In this document: positions 43,743 to 51,979 of the stretch, in pieces
Numbering within the stretch: the first letter of the stretch is position 1
How the letters are laid out: every line of letters starts with the position of its first letter
NCBI RefSeq assembly: GCF_000010665.1
Contig: NC_012796.1
Span: forward strand, 930,001 to 994,000
Reading direction: 5' to 3'
DNA: 64,000 nt
Source: Solidesulfovibrio magneticus RS-1
GTDB lineage: Bacteria > Desulfobacterota > Desulfovibrionia > Desulfovibrionales > Desulfovibrionaceae
The notes under the pieces: generated by a model
The model's database searches: none
The model's input: the letters and a program-made list of their open reading frames with translations, nothing else
Told to the model about the DNA's origin: nothing
Position numbers and translations under genes: made by a program

Positions 43743-45410
43743 ATGTCGCGGCGCTCCATTACGCTCAGCCACCTGCTGTGGACCTGGGGATTTTTTCTCC
43801 TGGTTCTTAGCGGCGTTTTCCTCTTCGCCGCCGGCCGGGCCGAGCGGGCCGCCCTGGCCGAGGCCGAGGAACGCGCTCGCCGTTCCCTGGATCTGGCCCA
43901 ATATCTCCTGCGCTCCCATCCCACCTTCGGCGGCAACGCCGATCTGGCCGCCTACGTCGATAGCCTGGGGCCGCATCTGGGCTTTCGCTTGACCTACATC
44001 GCCGCCGGCCGGGTGCTGGCCGATTCCGACGTGGGCGCGGCCGGCGTCGGCGAGATGGAAAACCACGCCGACCGGCCCGAGATCAAAAAAGCTCTGGAAG
44101 GCGGCTTCGGTCAGGATCTGCGCTTAAGCCGCACCCTGGGCCGGGACATGCTCTACGTGGCCCAGGCCATCCCGGCCGAAGCCGGGCTGCCGGCCGGCAT
44201 CGTGCGCCTGGCCCTGCCCGTGTCGTCCCTGCGGGCCGAGATCGGGCGCTTCCGGGAAACCCTGCTCGCCGTCCTGGCCCTGGTCTTCGTGGCCGGCGGG
44301 GCGGCCTCGGCCATCCTGGCCCGCCGTCTGTCGCGCACCGTGGGCGAGATGGCCGCCGTGGCCCGGGACATCGGCCACGGCCACTTCGACCGGCGCATCC
44401 ACCTCGTGCCGGCCGCCGATTTCACCCCCCTGGCCGAGGCGATAAACGCCCTGGCCGGCCGCATCGGGTCCCATGTGGGCGAGATCGAGGCCCGGCGCGC
44501 CCGCCAGGACGCCATCTTCGACGGCATGGCCGAAGGCCTGGCCATCCTTGATTCGGCCGGGCGCATCACTGCCGCCAACCAGGCGTTTCGCGCCATGTTC
44601 CCCAAGTTCGACGATCCCACCGGCCGCATCCCCCTGGAGGCCGGCGCGCCCCTTTGCGTGCAGCGCGCCCTTGGCGAAGCCGGCGCGGCCCCGGGCAGCG
44701 TGCGGGCCGTTGGCCGCTTTGAACTGTCCAGCGGGCGCGTGGTGGACGTGGTCGAGGCCGTGCCGGCCACCCCGGAACTGGGGCGCATCCTCACCTTCCA
44801 CGACGTCACCGAAGCCGCCGCCATGGAACGCATTTTCCGCGACTTCGTCATCGACGCCTCCCACAACCTGCGCACCCCCCTGACCAAGGTCCTCGGCTAC
44901 GCCGAAACCGCCCGGGGAATGCTGGCCGCCTCCCCCCCGGACACCAACGGGGCCGACGCGGCCCTGACCGTGGTCGAGCGCGCCGCCACGGCCATGAAGG
45001 GGGTCATCGACGAACTACTCACCGCCGCCCGGGACCGTTTCGCCGCCGCCAAGGCCAAGGCTCCGGCCACCGATCTGCTGGCCGCCCTCAAGCAGGCCCT
45101 GGCCGCCGTGTCGCCCATCCTTGGAGCCAAGGGCGTCACCGCCCGCCTGGTCGAGGCCCCGGACGGGCCGGTCGGCGTGGCCGTGCCCCATGAAACCCTG
45201 GTCCAGGCCTTTTCGGCCATCCTGGTCCAGACCCCGGACGCCGCCTCCACGGCCGTGCGGCTGCTGCGCGAGGAGCGCGGAACCTATGCCGTGCGCTTCG
45301 AAGGGCCGGCCCGGCTGGACGTGGCCCTGCCCGTGGCCGATCTGGCCTCGGCCGGCGGCGAAGTCTTTTTCGACGGAGCAACCCGGGTGGTGCGGCTGCC
45401 CGCCGCCTGA
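43743..45410 (+). CDS. PhoR-like sensor kinase with degenerate ATPase domain
   Basis: 555 residues. The ATG at 43743 has GGGAGGGG at 5 bases. TM1 is at about 11-30 and TM2 at about 182-202, with a small periplasmic domain between. HAMP follows, then PAS (QDAIFDGMAEGLAILDSAGR) and a HisKA dimerisation helix with His374 in DASHNLRTPLTKVLGYAET, a PhoR-like H-box. The last 120 residues should be the HATPase_c domain, but the N-box Asn-Ala pair (AFSAILVQTPD instead), the DxGxG and the GxGLGL glycine boxes are all missing. It may bind a response regulator or act as phosphatase without kinase activity (inference). It heads the operon with the PhoU-like gene and pit. Confidence 0.85.
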   Translation: MSRRSITLSHLLWTWGFFLLVLSGVFLFAAGRAERAALAEAEERARRSLDLAQYLLRSHPTFGGNADLAAYVDSLGPHLGFRLTYIAAGRVLADSDVGAAGVGEMENHADRPEIKKALEGGFGQDLRLSRTLGRDMLYVAQAIPAEAGLPAGIVRLALPVSSLRAEIGRFRETLLAVLALVFVAGGAASAILARRLSRTVGEMAAVARDIGHGHFDRRIHLVPAADFTPLAEAINALAGRIGSHVGEIEARRARQDAIFDGMAEGLAILDSAGRITAANQAFRAMFPKFDDPTGRIPLEAGAPLCVQRALGEAGAAPGSVRAVGRFELSSGRVVDVVEAVPATPELGRILTFHDVTEAAAMERIFRDFVIDASHNLRTPLTKVLGYAETARGMLAASPPDTNGADAALTVVERAATAMKGVIDELLTAARDRFAAAKAKAPATDLLAALKQALAAVSPILGAKGVTARLVEAPDGPVGVAVPHETLVQAFSAILVQTPDAASTAVRLLREERGTYAVRFEGPARLDVALPVADLASAGGEVFFDGATRVVRLPAA

Positions 45411-45481
45411 ACCCGACACACCAAATAACCTTGGCCGGCAAACGCCCGCCAAGGCCCAATCATCAACCCGCGGAGACGCGC

Positions 45482-46117
45482 ATGGGTTTTAGCCTCTTCC
45501 CCAGGTCGGTCAAATTCTACGACCTCTTCAAGGAACAGCACCGCAAGCTGATCAAGGCCGCCGTCATTCTCGACGAACTTTTCACCGACTTCACCGACGT
45601 CGAGGAACGCTGCAAACGCATCAACATCATCGAGTCCGAAGGCAACGCCATCAGCCGGCGCATCGCCAAGGAACTGTCGATGACCTTCATCACGCCCATC
45701 GACCGAGAGGACATCCACGAGATCAACCTCACCCAGGAAGACATCCTCAACCTCATCAAGGCCATCGCCTCGCGCATCGGACTCTTCGGTTTCGACCGCA
45801 TCCGCTACCCGGCCCGGCGCATCGTCAACAATCTGCGGGCCATGATCGAAGAACTCGGACATGTCCTGACCAAGATGAGCGAAAACAAACGCTCCGAGGA
45901 AAGCTTCCACAAGATCGAGAACCTCAAGCACGAATGCGAGACCCTGCTCATGGTCGGCATCGGCGAACTCTACGACGGCGGCGACGAGACCGCGGACTAT
46001 GCCGCCATCCTCGACATCGTCAAATGGAAGCACATCTTCGACCGCATCGAGGCGGCCGTGGACCGCGCCGAATCCCTCTCGGACGTCCTGGAAGGCGTGG
46101 TGCTCAAAAATGCCTGA
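45482..46117 (+). CDS. PhoU-like/DUF47 accessory protein of Pit
   Basis: 211 residues from the ATG at 45482 (GGAG at 9 bases). It is an all-helical TIGR00153/DUF47-type protein with HRKLIKAAVILDELF, the conserved NIIESEGNAISRRIAKEL, FITPIDREDIHEINL and a final DRAESLSDVLEG. Such proteins sit next to Pit-type phosphate transporters and resemble PhoU. Here it overlaps the pit start by 8 bases, so the two are co-translated. It is 71 bases after the PhoR-like gene. It probably regulates Pit activity. Confidence 0.92.
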   Translation: MGFSLFPRSVKFYDLFKEQHRKLIKAAVILDELFTDFTDVEERCKRINIIESEGNAISRRIAKELSMTFITPIDREDIHEINLTQEDILNLIKAIASRIGLFGFDRIRYPARRIVNNLRAMIEELGHVLTKMSENKRSEESFHKIENLKHECETLLMVGIGELYDGGDETADYAAILDIVKWKHIFDRIEAAVDRAESLSDVLEGVVLKNA

Positions 46118-47120
46118 TCTGCCCATTCTCCTCGTGGCCGTGGTGGTCATCGCGCTTATCTTCGACTTCACCAACGGCGCCCACGACAGCGCCAACGCCA
46201 TCGCCACCATCGTCTCCACCAAGGTGCTCTCGCCCATGACCGCCGTGCTCATGGCCGGGGCGCTCAACCTCTTCGGCGCGTTTCTGGGCACCTCGGTCGC
46301 CCACACCATCGGCAGCGGCATCATCCGGCCCGAGCTTGTCACCGGCAGCCAATGCCTGGTGCTGGCCGCGCTTCTGGGGGCCATCTTCTGGAACCTCCTC
46401 ACCTGGTACCTGGGCCTGCCCTCGTCGTCGTCACACGCGCTCATCGGTGGCCTCATCGGCTCGGGCATCGCCTTCGGCGGCTGGTCGGCCCCGAGCTACG
46501 ACTCCATTTGCAGCAAGGTCCTCATTCCGCTTTTTCTCTCCCCCGTGGCCGGCTTCGTCTCGGGCTACCTGCTCATGGTGCTGCTGTCCTGGATGGTGGT
46601 GCGGGCCTCGCCGGGACGGGTCAACTTCCTGTTTAAAAAACTGCAAATCCTGTCCTCGGCCTTCATGGCCACCAGCCATGGCCTAAACGACGCCCAGAAA
46701 ACCATGGGCATCATCACCCTGGCCCTGTTCAGCTTCCACCAGATCCCGGAAATGACCGTGCCCTTCTGGGTCAAGCTCTCCTGCGCCCTGGCCATGGGCA
46801 TCGGCACGGCCTCGGGCGGCTGGAAGATCGTCAAGACCATGGGACACAAGATCTTCAAGCTCGAACCCATCCACGGTTTCGCCGCCGAAACCGCCGCCGC
46901 CGCCGTGATCAGCGGCGCTTCGGCCCTGGGCGCGCCCATCTCCACCACCCACATCATCTCCACCACCGTCATCGGCGTCGGCGCCTCCAAACGCCTGTCC
47001 GCCGTGCGCTGGGGCGTGGCCGGCCGGCTGGTCGTCGCCTGGGTGCTCACCATCCCGGCCTCGGCCATCGTGGCCGCGCTGTGCTACTGGGCGCTTGAGA
47101 TGGTCGGATTGGCCGCATAG
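46110..47120 (+). CDS. pit: Pit-family inorganic phosphate transporter
   Basis: 336 residues with about 10 membrane helices. The two PD001131 signature repeats are present: FDFTNGAHDSANAIAT near the N-terminus and SHGLNDAQKTMGII in the middle. GAPISTTHIISTTVIGVG near the C-terminus is also typical. It is a low-affinity proton- or sodium-coupled phosphate symporter. The ATG at 46110 lies inside the preceding gene (ATGCCTGA overlap). Element B begins 22 bases after its stop. Confidence 0.95.
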   Translation: MPDLPILLVAVVVIALIFDFTNGAHDSANAIATIVSTKVLSPMTAVLMAGALNLFGAFLGTSVAHTIGSGIIRPELVTGSQCLVLAALLGAIFWNLLTWYLGLPSSSSHALIGGLIGSGIAFGGWSAPSYDSICSKVLIPLFLSPVAGFVSGYLLMVLLSWMVVRASPGRVNFLFKKLQILSSAFMATSHGLNDAQKTMGIITLALFSFHQIPEMTVPFWVKLSCALAMGIGTASGGWKIVKTMGHKIFKLEPIHGFAAETAAAAVISGASALGAPISTTHIISTTVIGVGASKRLSAVRWGVAGRLVVAWVLTIPASAIVAALCYWALEMVGLAA

Positions 47121-47142
47121 ATTTGGACGATACGGGGAGGAT

Positions 47143-47661
47143 GCCTCCGGCGGCCGGGGGGCTCAGCCCCCCGGACCCCCGACCTGGGGACGGACGGGCG
47201 GGGGATCGTCGGCGGGCGGCGGCCCGAGAGAAGGCGGGGGCTTGAATTTCGGCGTTCCCCCCGGCCGGCTTCCGGCCGGGGGGAACGCCGAAATTCAAGC
47301 CCCCAACTCGCCAGCGAAAAGCGTGGATTTTGGCGCGATCAAAGCCTCGCGCCAAAATCCACGCTTTTCGCATGTTCTTGCGCTCGACAGAACGCACAGT
47401 CCTCTCCCGGGAAATCCCCACCTGTCCCGTGCCGGGCAACCCCTGGCGAACCGGATCGTTGGCATTTCGAGGGCTTCGAGCACCCGGCGATAGCCGGGCG
47501 CATCGAAGTCCTCGAAATGCCAACGATCCACGCGGCGCAGCCGCCAAGCGCGCAAGCGCTCAAAGCGCCTTCCAGCGCCTGCGTCCACCAAAACGGCTGC
47601 TTCCCTTGCCGTTCCCATTCGGGGTTTCCAAAGGGGGTCACCCCCTTTGGCCGCCGGAGGC
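47143..47661. repeat. Mosaic palindromic element B
   Basis: 519 bases between convergent genes, homologous to element A in inverted orientation. It has the same terminal GCCTCCGGCGGCC, the same loop (TCAAAGCC here, the inverse of GGCTTTGA) and the same flanks, but different stems. The outer hairpin 47236-47304 is a 33-bp perfect inverted repeat with loop CTT. The second stem (47314-47338/47347-47371) is 25 bp perfect. A third nested hairpin (47453-47529, arms GGATCGTTGGCATTTCGAGG and inverse) has no counterpart in A. An open frame across it is an accident of composition. Confidence 0.88.
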
Positions 47662-47678
47662 ATTCTTAATATCTTACG

Positions 47679-48344
47679 CTAACTTACCATCCAGTATCCC
47701 TTGCGCGGCTCCGGGGTGAAGGGCCGGCGGCCCAGCGCGGCGCACAGGCCGTTGGCCACGGCGAGGAAGGCGGGCATGGTCGGCTGGGCGGGGTCTGCGG
47801 CGGCGTAGGCTTCGGCCAGGGCGGCGGTGGTGGGGTCGGGGGTGGCGGTGGGGTCGATGCGCAGGAAGTGGCGGGCGGCGGCCAGGGTGTGGGCGTCGGC
47901 CAGGCGTTGGCGTTCGTCCTGGGAGAGGTTGTAGCGGTCGAGGGTGAAGGGGCGGGGGGTATTGAGGCGCGGTCCGGCCTGGGCCAGGGCCAGGCTGAGG
48001 GCGGCGTCGAAATCTTCGGGACAGCGGGCGCGCAGGGCGGCGTCCACGAACCAGTCGCGAGCGGCGCGCAGCAGGTGTTTGCGGGCCACGGCGTGGCCGT
48101 GCAGCGACACGCCCCAGACCTTGGTGGCGGAAAAAAGGCGCGGCATGTGTTCGCACAGGCTGGCGCGGACCAGGTCGGCCAGCACCTCGAAGCGTTTGGC
48201 CGGCTGGCGCGGGGTGACGAACACGTGGGTGCGGGTGTCGGGGTTGGACCAGCCTTCGGCGACGTCAGCGTCGGAGGGCATTTCCTCGACGGCCCAGGCG
48301 AGGGAGCCGCGCACGGCGGCGATGGCGTCTTCGAGGCAGGGCAC
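47679..48344 (-). CDS. Hypothetical protein
   Basis: 221 residues from a GTG start (GAGG at 9 bases). It is soluble, with no signal peptide or membrane segment. Features include HVFVTPRQPAKRFEVLADLV, LFSATKVWGVSLHGHAVARK and TLDRYNLSQDERQRLADAH. No catalytic motif is recognised. Codon use is normal for the window. It is convergent with pit across element B, and 135 bases from the mucR stop in the same direction. The function is unknown. Confidence 0.72.
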   Translation of the reverse strand: MPCLEDAIAAVRGSLAWAVEEMPSDADVAEGWSNPDTRTHVFVTPRQPAKRFEVLADLVRASLCEHMPRLFSATKVWGVSLHGHAVARKHLLRAARDWFVDAALRARCPEDFDAALSLALAQAGPRLNTPRPFTLDRYNLSQDERQRLADAHTLAAARHFLRIDPTATPDPTTAALAEAYAAADPAQPTMPAFLAVANGLCAALGRRPFTPEPRKGYWMVS

Positions 48345-48433
48345 TGGGGGGAACCTCGCGGGTCCGGTCGGGGAGGGGGCTTGCGGCGGCGGGCGGCCGG
48401 ATCGTCCGCGCCGGAGGGCGTGCCCGCGTTGGG

Positions 48434-48457
48434 GCGGCCCGGCCGGAGCCGGGCCGC
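48434..48457 (-). terminator. Hairpin after mucR
   Basis: The perfect 10-bp stem GCGGCCCGGC/GCCGGGCCGC has loop CGGA, about 23 bases after the mucR stop on the minus strand. There is no clear T-run. Confidence 0.5.
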
Positions 48458-48479
48458 GAGGGATGCTTTGTTGGTTTGG

Positions 48480-48878
48480 CTACTGAGCGACCTTGCGCCG
48501 TCTCTCCCACAAGCGCATGTCCTTCATCTTCTTGCGGCGTTCCCGTTGCAGGGACTTGGCCGCCAGGGGGGCTCCCTTCTTGTAGCCGTACTTGGCCCGG
48601 TATTCCTCCGGGGTCAGGTTGTGCGCCGCCAAGTGCTTCTTGGTGAGGACCTTGAAGGACTTGCCGCACTCCAGGCAGACCACGCTGCTTTCCTTGACGG
48701 CCTTGGACGGGTCCATGGCCGGGGTGGGGGCATCGGTCGGGGCGGCCTCCGCTTCCGCCGCGGCCTGGATGCCCGCCGCCACATTACGCAGCATTGAGGT
48801 GATCTCGTCGTCGGTCATGGTCCTGACCGACGCCTGGGCCTTGACGATTTCCAAGGCGGCTTTCAAGTATTCTTCCAT
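48480..48878 (-). CDS. MucR-family zinc-finger transcriptional regulator
   Basis: 132 residues from the ATG at 48878 (CAGGAG at 6 bases; the ATG at 48884 abuts it). The N-terminus MEEYLKAALEIVKAQASVRT is the MucR oligomerisation part. A Pro/Ala linker follows, then the finger CLECGKSFKVLTKKHLAAHN and LTPEEYRAKYGY, the Ros/MucR C2H2-type domain with its conserved post-finger block. The tail is very basic (RERRKKMKDM). MucR proteins often regulate exopolysaccharide and surface genes in alphaproteobacteria; here that link is only inference. It is monocistronic. Confidence 0.9.
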   Translation of the reverse strand: MEEYLKAALEIVKAQASVRTMTDDEITSMLRNVAAGIQAAAEAEAAPTDAPTPAMDPSKAVKESSVVCLECGKSFKVLTKKHLAAHNLTPEEYRAKYGYKKGAPLAAKSLQRERRKKMKDMRLWERRRKVAQ

Positions 48879-48998
48879 TTGCATCTCCTGCTGATGACTT
48901 TGGGTCTCCTTAAAATGAACGGAAGAGAATTGCAACAAAATTGCACTACGCCATTTCGCCTTGTTATATTAAGAACAAAGTGACTTCGTGGCGGCTGT

Positions 48999-50948
48999 TC
49001 AGGTCGGATCGGAGCCGCGATACAGGAGCGTGAGGACGGTGATGTCGTCGGCCTGCTCGGCATCTTCGGCGTATTCCGTGGCGGCTTGCATGACGGCGGC
49101 GTCCAGGACCTCGGGCGGCATGGAGGCGGCTTTGGACAACACGGTCAGCAACCGGTCCGTGCCGAAGAGTTCCTGGGCCGGGTTCTGGGCTTCGGTGACG
49201 CCGTCGGTGAAGGCCACGATCTTTTCGCCCGGCGTCAGGGTCACTGTGGCGGTGCGGTAGACGGCGTCTTCCATGACGCCGAGGAACAGGCCGCGCGGCA
49301 GGGCCAGCCAGGAGACGGTTCCGTCCGGAGCGATGCGGGCCGGCGGGTTGTGGCCGGCGTTGGAGAAGGTCATCTCGCCGGTGTCGCAGTCGAGGATGGC
49401 CAAAAACATGGTGACGAACAGCATGGATTCGTTGTCCACGCACAGTTCGCGGTTGACCTTGGCCAGGATTTCGGCCGGATCGGATTCCTGCTCGGCGTTG
49501 CCTTTGATCAGCGTCTTGGTGACGGCCATGAAAAGCGCCGCCGGCACGCCCTTGCCGGACACGTCGCCGACCAGGAACAGCAGCCGGCCGGGGCCGAGCA
49601 GGAAGAAGTCGTAGAGGTCGCCGCCCACTTCCCGGGCCGGGAGCAGGTCGGCGTGGAGGGCGAAGCTGGTGATTTCCGGGAAGGGCGGGAACCGCTTGGG
49701 CAAAAAGCTCATCTGGATGTTGCGGGCGATTTTCAGTTCGGATTCCAGGCGTTCCTTGGCCTTGGTGGTGGCGGTCAGATCGGCGATGTAGTCGCGAAGG
49801 GCCAGGCGCATCTGTTCGAAGGATCGCGACAGCGCCCCGACTTCGTCGTGGCCTGCGCCCAGGGGCACCGGGGCGTCGAGGTTGCCGTGGGCGATCTCGG
49901 CGGCGGTGGCGGCCAGGCGTGACAGGGGGCGCGTGATGTGGGCGGCGATGGCGGCGATGACGAGGAGCAGCGCCGTGAAGCCGGCTCCGCCGAGGATGGC
50001 CACCTCGCGGCCGAGCTTTCGCAGCGGCGCGAAGAGCTCGTCCTCGGGCACGATGACGCCCATGGACCAGCCGGTCAGGCGCATGGGGGCAAAGGCCACC
50101 CAGGCCGGCTTGCCCAGGATGAAGTCGGGCAGGCGGGCGAAGCCTTCCTCGCCGGCGATCATGCGCCGGCCCAGGGTCCGCAGTTCGGGGCTGGCGAACT
50201 GTTCGGCCCGGCTGAAGATGCTCTCGCGCATGACCAGCCGGTTGTCGGGATGGGAGAGCAGCACGCCGCTGCGGCTTAACAGGAACGCGTAGCCCGAGTT
50301 GTACAGCGAGATCCGGCCGACCTGCGCGCGCAGCCAGTCCAGGGCCACGTCGGCCGTGACCACGCCGAGGAAGGCAGGGCCGGCCGGCGTTTGCCCCATG
50401 ACGGGCACGCTGTAGGTGGTCATGACGATGTCGCCGCCGGATTCGTCGAAGTAGGGTTCGCTCCAGACCGGCTTTTGCAGCACCTTGGGCACGAGATACC
50501 AGTTCTGCAGTTCGTAGTATTCCTCGTAGCCCAGTCCGACCTGGGCGATTTCGCCATTCTTGCGGCAAAAATACGGGCTGTAGCGGGGCAGGCCGTGGAA
50601 GACGAGGGGCTCGAAGGCGGCGGCCGCGCCGAAGACATCGGGATTGGCGGTCAGAAAGTCGGTCAGATCGCGGTCGAGGTCGGCCGGGGCGGGCAGCTCC
50701 TGGCCGAGTTTGAGGGCCATGAACTGGGGCACGCGTTCGATGGCGGAGAGTGGGGCTTCCAGACGGCTGACGGCCCGGCGCAGCAGGTTTTGGGCGTTGT
50801 CGCGCACGGATGCCAGCAGCATGTCCTTGGAGGAGCGGTAGTAGTAGGCAAAGGCCACCGTGAAGATGAGCGTGGCGCTGGTGAGGATGCACACGGCCAG
50901 TTTGAAGGCCAGTCCCCGTGTCGGGCGCACGTCAAGGGAGGGGGACAT
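48999..50948 (-). CDS. SpoIIE-type serine phosphatase with periplasmic Cache sensor and HAMP
   Basis: 649 residues from the ATG at 50948, with GAGGA at 5 bases. TM1 is about 16-37 and TM2 about 325-345. Between them lies a dCache-like domain (YFDESGGDIVMTTYSVPV, GVVTADVALDWLRAQVG, YNSGYAFLLSRSGVLLSHPD). HAMP is at about 346-400 and the PP2C/SpoIIE domain from 415, with Mn-binding AREVGGDLYDFF, VGDVSGKGVPAALFM, SNAGHNPP and FTDGVTEAQ. It dephosphorylates an anti-anti-sigma-type protein in response to a periplasmic signal. The upstream substrate-binding gene overlaps it by 17 bases, so the pair probably works together. Confidence 0.92.
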   Translation of the reverse strand: MSPSLDVRPTRGLAFKLAVCILTSATLIFTVAFAYYYRSSKDMLLASVRDNAQNLLRRAVSRLEAPLSAIERVPQFMALKLGQELPAPADLDRDLTDFLTANPDVFGAAAAFEPLVFHGLPRYSPYFCRKNGEIAQVGLGYEEYYELQNWYLVPKVLQKPVWSEPYFDESGGDIVMTTYSVPVMGQTPAGPAFLGVVTADVALDWLRAQVGRISLYNSGYAFLLSRSGVLLSHPDNRLVMRESIFSRAEQFASPELRTLGRRMIAGEEGFARLPDFILGKPAWVAFAPMRLTGWSMGVIVPEDELFAPLRKLGREVAILGGAGFTALLLVIAAIAAHITRPLSRLAATAAEIAHGNLDAPVPLGAGHDEVGALSRSFEQMRLALRDYIADLTATTKAKERLESELKIARNIQMSFLPKRFPPFPEITSFALHADLLPAREVGGDLYDFFLLGPGRLLFLVGDVSGKGVPAALFMAVTKTLIKGNAEQESDPAEILAKVNRELCVDNESMLFVTMFLAILDCDTGEMTFSNAGHNPPARIAPDGTVSWLALPRGLFLGVMEDAVYRTATVTLTPGEKIVAFTDGVTEAQNPAQELFGTDRLLTVLSKAASMPPEVLDAAVMQAATEYAEDAEQADDITVLTLLYRGSDPT

Positions 50949-51918
50949 GGAATTCCTCGTAGGAGGGGGCGTTGGCGGCAAGTCCGGCCGCGCCCAGGGC
51001 CTTGGCGGCGGCCTGGTAGCGCAGTCGGGTCAGGGTTCCCAGGGGGTCTCCCGGGCCGGTCATGGCCTGGCGCAGGCTTTCGAGCATCCATTTCTGGTGC
51101 ATCCGGTTGGTGGGCAGATGGGCGGCCGAGACATGGCTCATGACCACGTCCAGGGCCTCTTCGGGATGGGCAAACGCGTATTCCCAGCCCCGTACCGAGG
51201 CCCGGGCCACGCCCCGGCACAGGTCGGGATCGGCGGCCAGCACCGAGGCCAGGGTATAGAGACCGTCCTCGGGCAGGTCCAGGCCGTGGGCGCCGAGGTC
51301 GAAAACCGTCAGCTCCTCGGGATCAAGGCCGGCGTTTATGATGGCATGGTATTCGTTGTAGCGCATGGCCGAGCAGGCGGCCACGCCGCCGCGCAGGAAC
51401 AGGTCCACGGTGAACCCCTGGGGCACGGGTTCCACGGTCAGGCCGTAGCGTTGGAAAAAGGTCCTGGTGGAGAGCTGGAATTCGGGACCCCACAGGCTGA
51501 CCTTGCCCCCGGCCAGATCGGCCGGCTTTTCGATGCCGTCGGCTTTTTTGGCGATTAAAAGCTGGGTGGAGTGGGGCACGAACTGGGCCAGGTTGACCAG
51601 GGGCAGGCCTTCGGCCCGTTTGAGCAGGGCGGTGGCCAGGAAAAACGTGCCGAACTGGGCCTTGCCCTCGGCCAGCAGCCGGGAGGGCGGCTGCCCTGGG
51701 CCGCCGCGCAGGATAGTCATGTCCACGCCTTCGGCGGCGTAGAAGCCCTTGGCCAGGGCCACGTAAAAGCCGGCGAACTGGGCCTGGGGCTCCCATTGGG
51801 GAATGAGTGACGCTTTTTTAAGCGCTTCCCCGGCCAGGCAACGCCCGGTCGCGGCCGTCATGACGCACCAGGACAGCAGCGCGACGGCGACGAGTCTCCG
51901 CCAGTCTCCTTTTCGCAT
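50932..51918 (-). CDS. NMT1/THI5-like periplasmic substrate-binding protein
   Basis: 328 residues with a signal peptide (cleavage near CLAGEA). The family block LIPQWEPQAQFAGFYVALAK is followed by FYAAEGVDMTIL and GKAQFGTFFLATAL, as in NMT1/THI5/SsuA-type binding proteins for pyrimidine precursors or sulfonates. No ABC permease or ATPase lies nearby. Its 3' end overlaps the SpoIIE gene, which suggests it presents a ligand to the Cache domain rather than to a transporter (inference). The ligand is unknown. The ATG at 51918 has a weak upstream AGGAG. Confidence 0.9.
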   Translation of the reverse strand: MRKGDWRRLVAVALLSWCVMTAATGRCLAGEALKKASLIPQWEPQAQFAGFYVALAKGFYAAEGVDMTILRGGPGQPPSRLLAEGKAQFGTFFLATALLKRAEGLPLVNLAQFVPHSTQLLIAKKADGIEKPADLAGGKVSLWGPEFQLSTRTFFQRYGLTVEPVPQGFTVDLFLRGGVAACSAMRYNEYHAIINAGLDPEELTVFDLGAHGLDLPEDGLYTLASVLAADPDLCRGVARASVRGWEYAFAHPEEALDVVMSHVSAAHLPTNRMHQKWMLESLRQAMTGPGDPLGTLTRLRYQAAAKALGAAGLAANAPSYEEFHVPLP

Positions 51919-51979
51919 GGCCCTGGCTGTAATCCTTTTGCCGTAATTTGCCTAGAGGCCGGCTCGCTGAAGGGGAAGA

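Noticed and set aside
47295-47663. A 122-codon minus-strand frame inside element B, with faint similarity to a frame in element A
   Set aside because: The shared residues come from the repeat's conserved DNA segments. Frame and length are not kept between the copies, and no Shine-Dalgarno is present.
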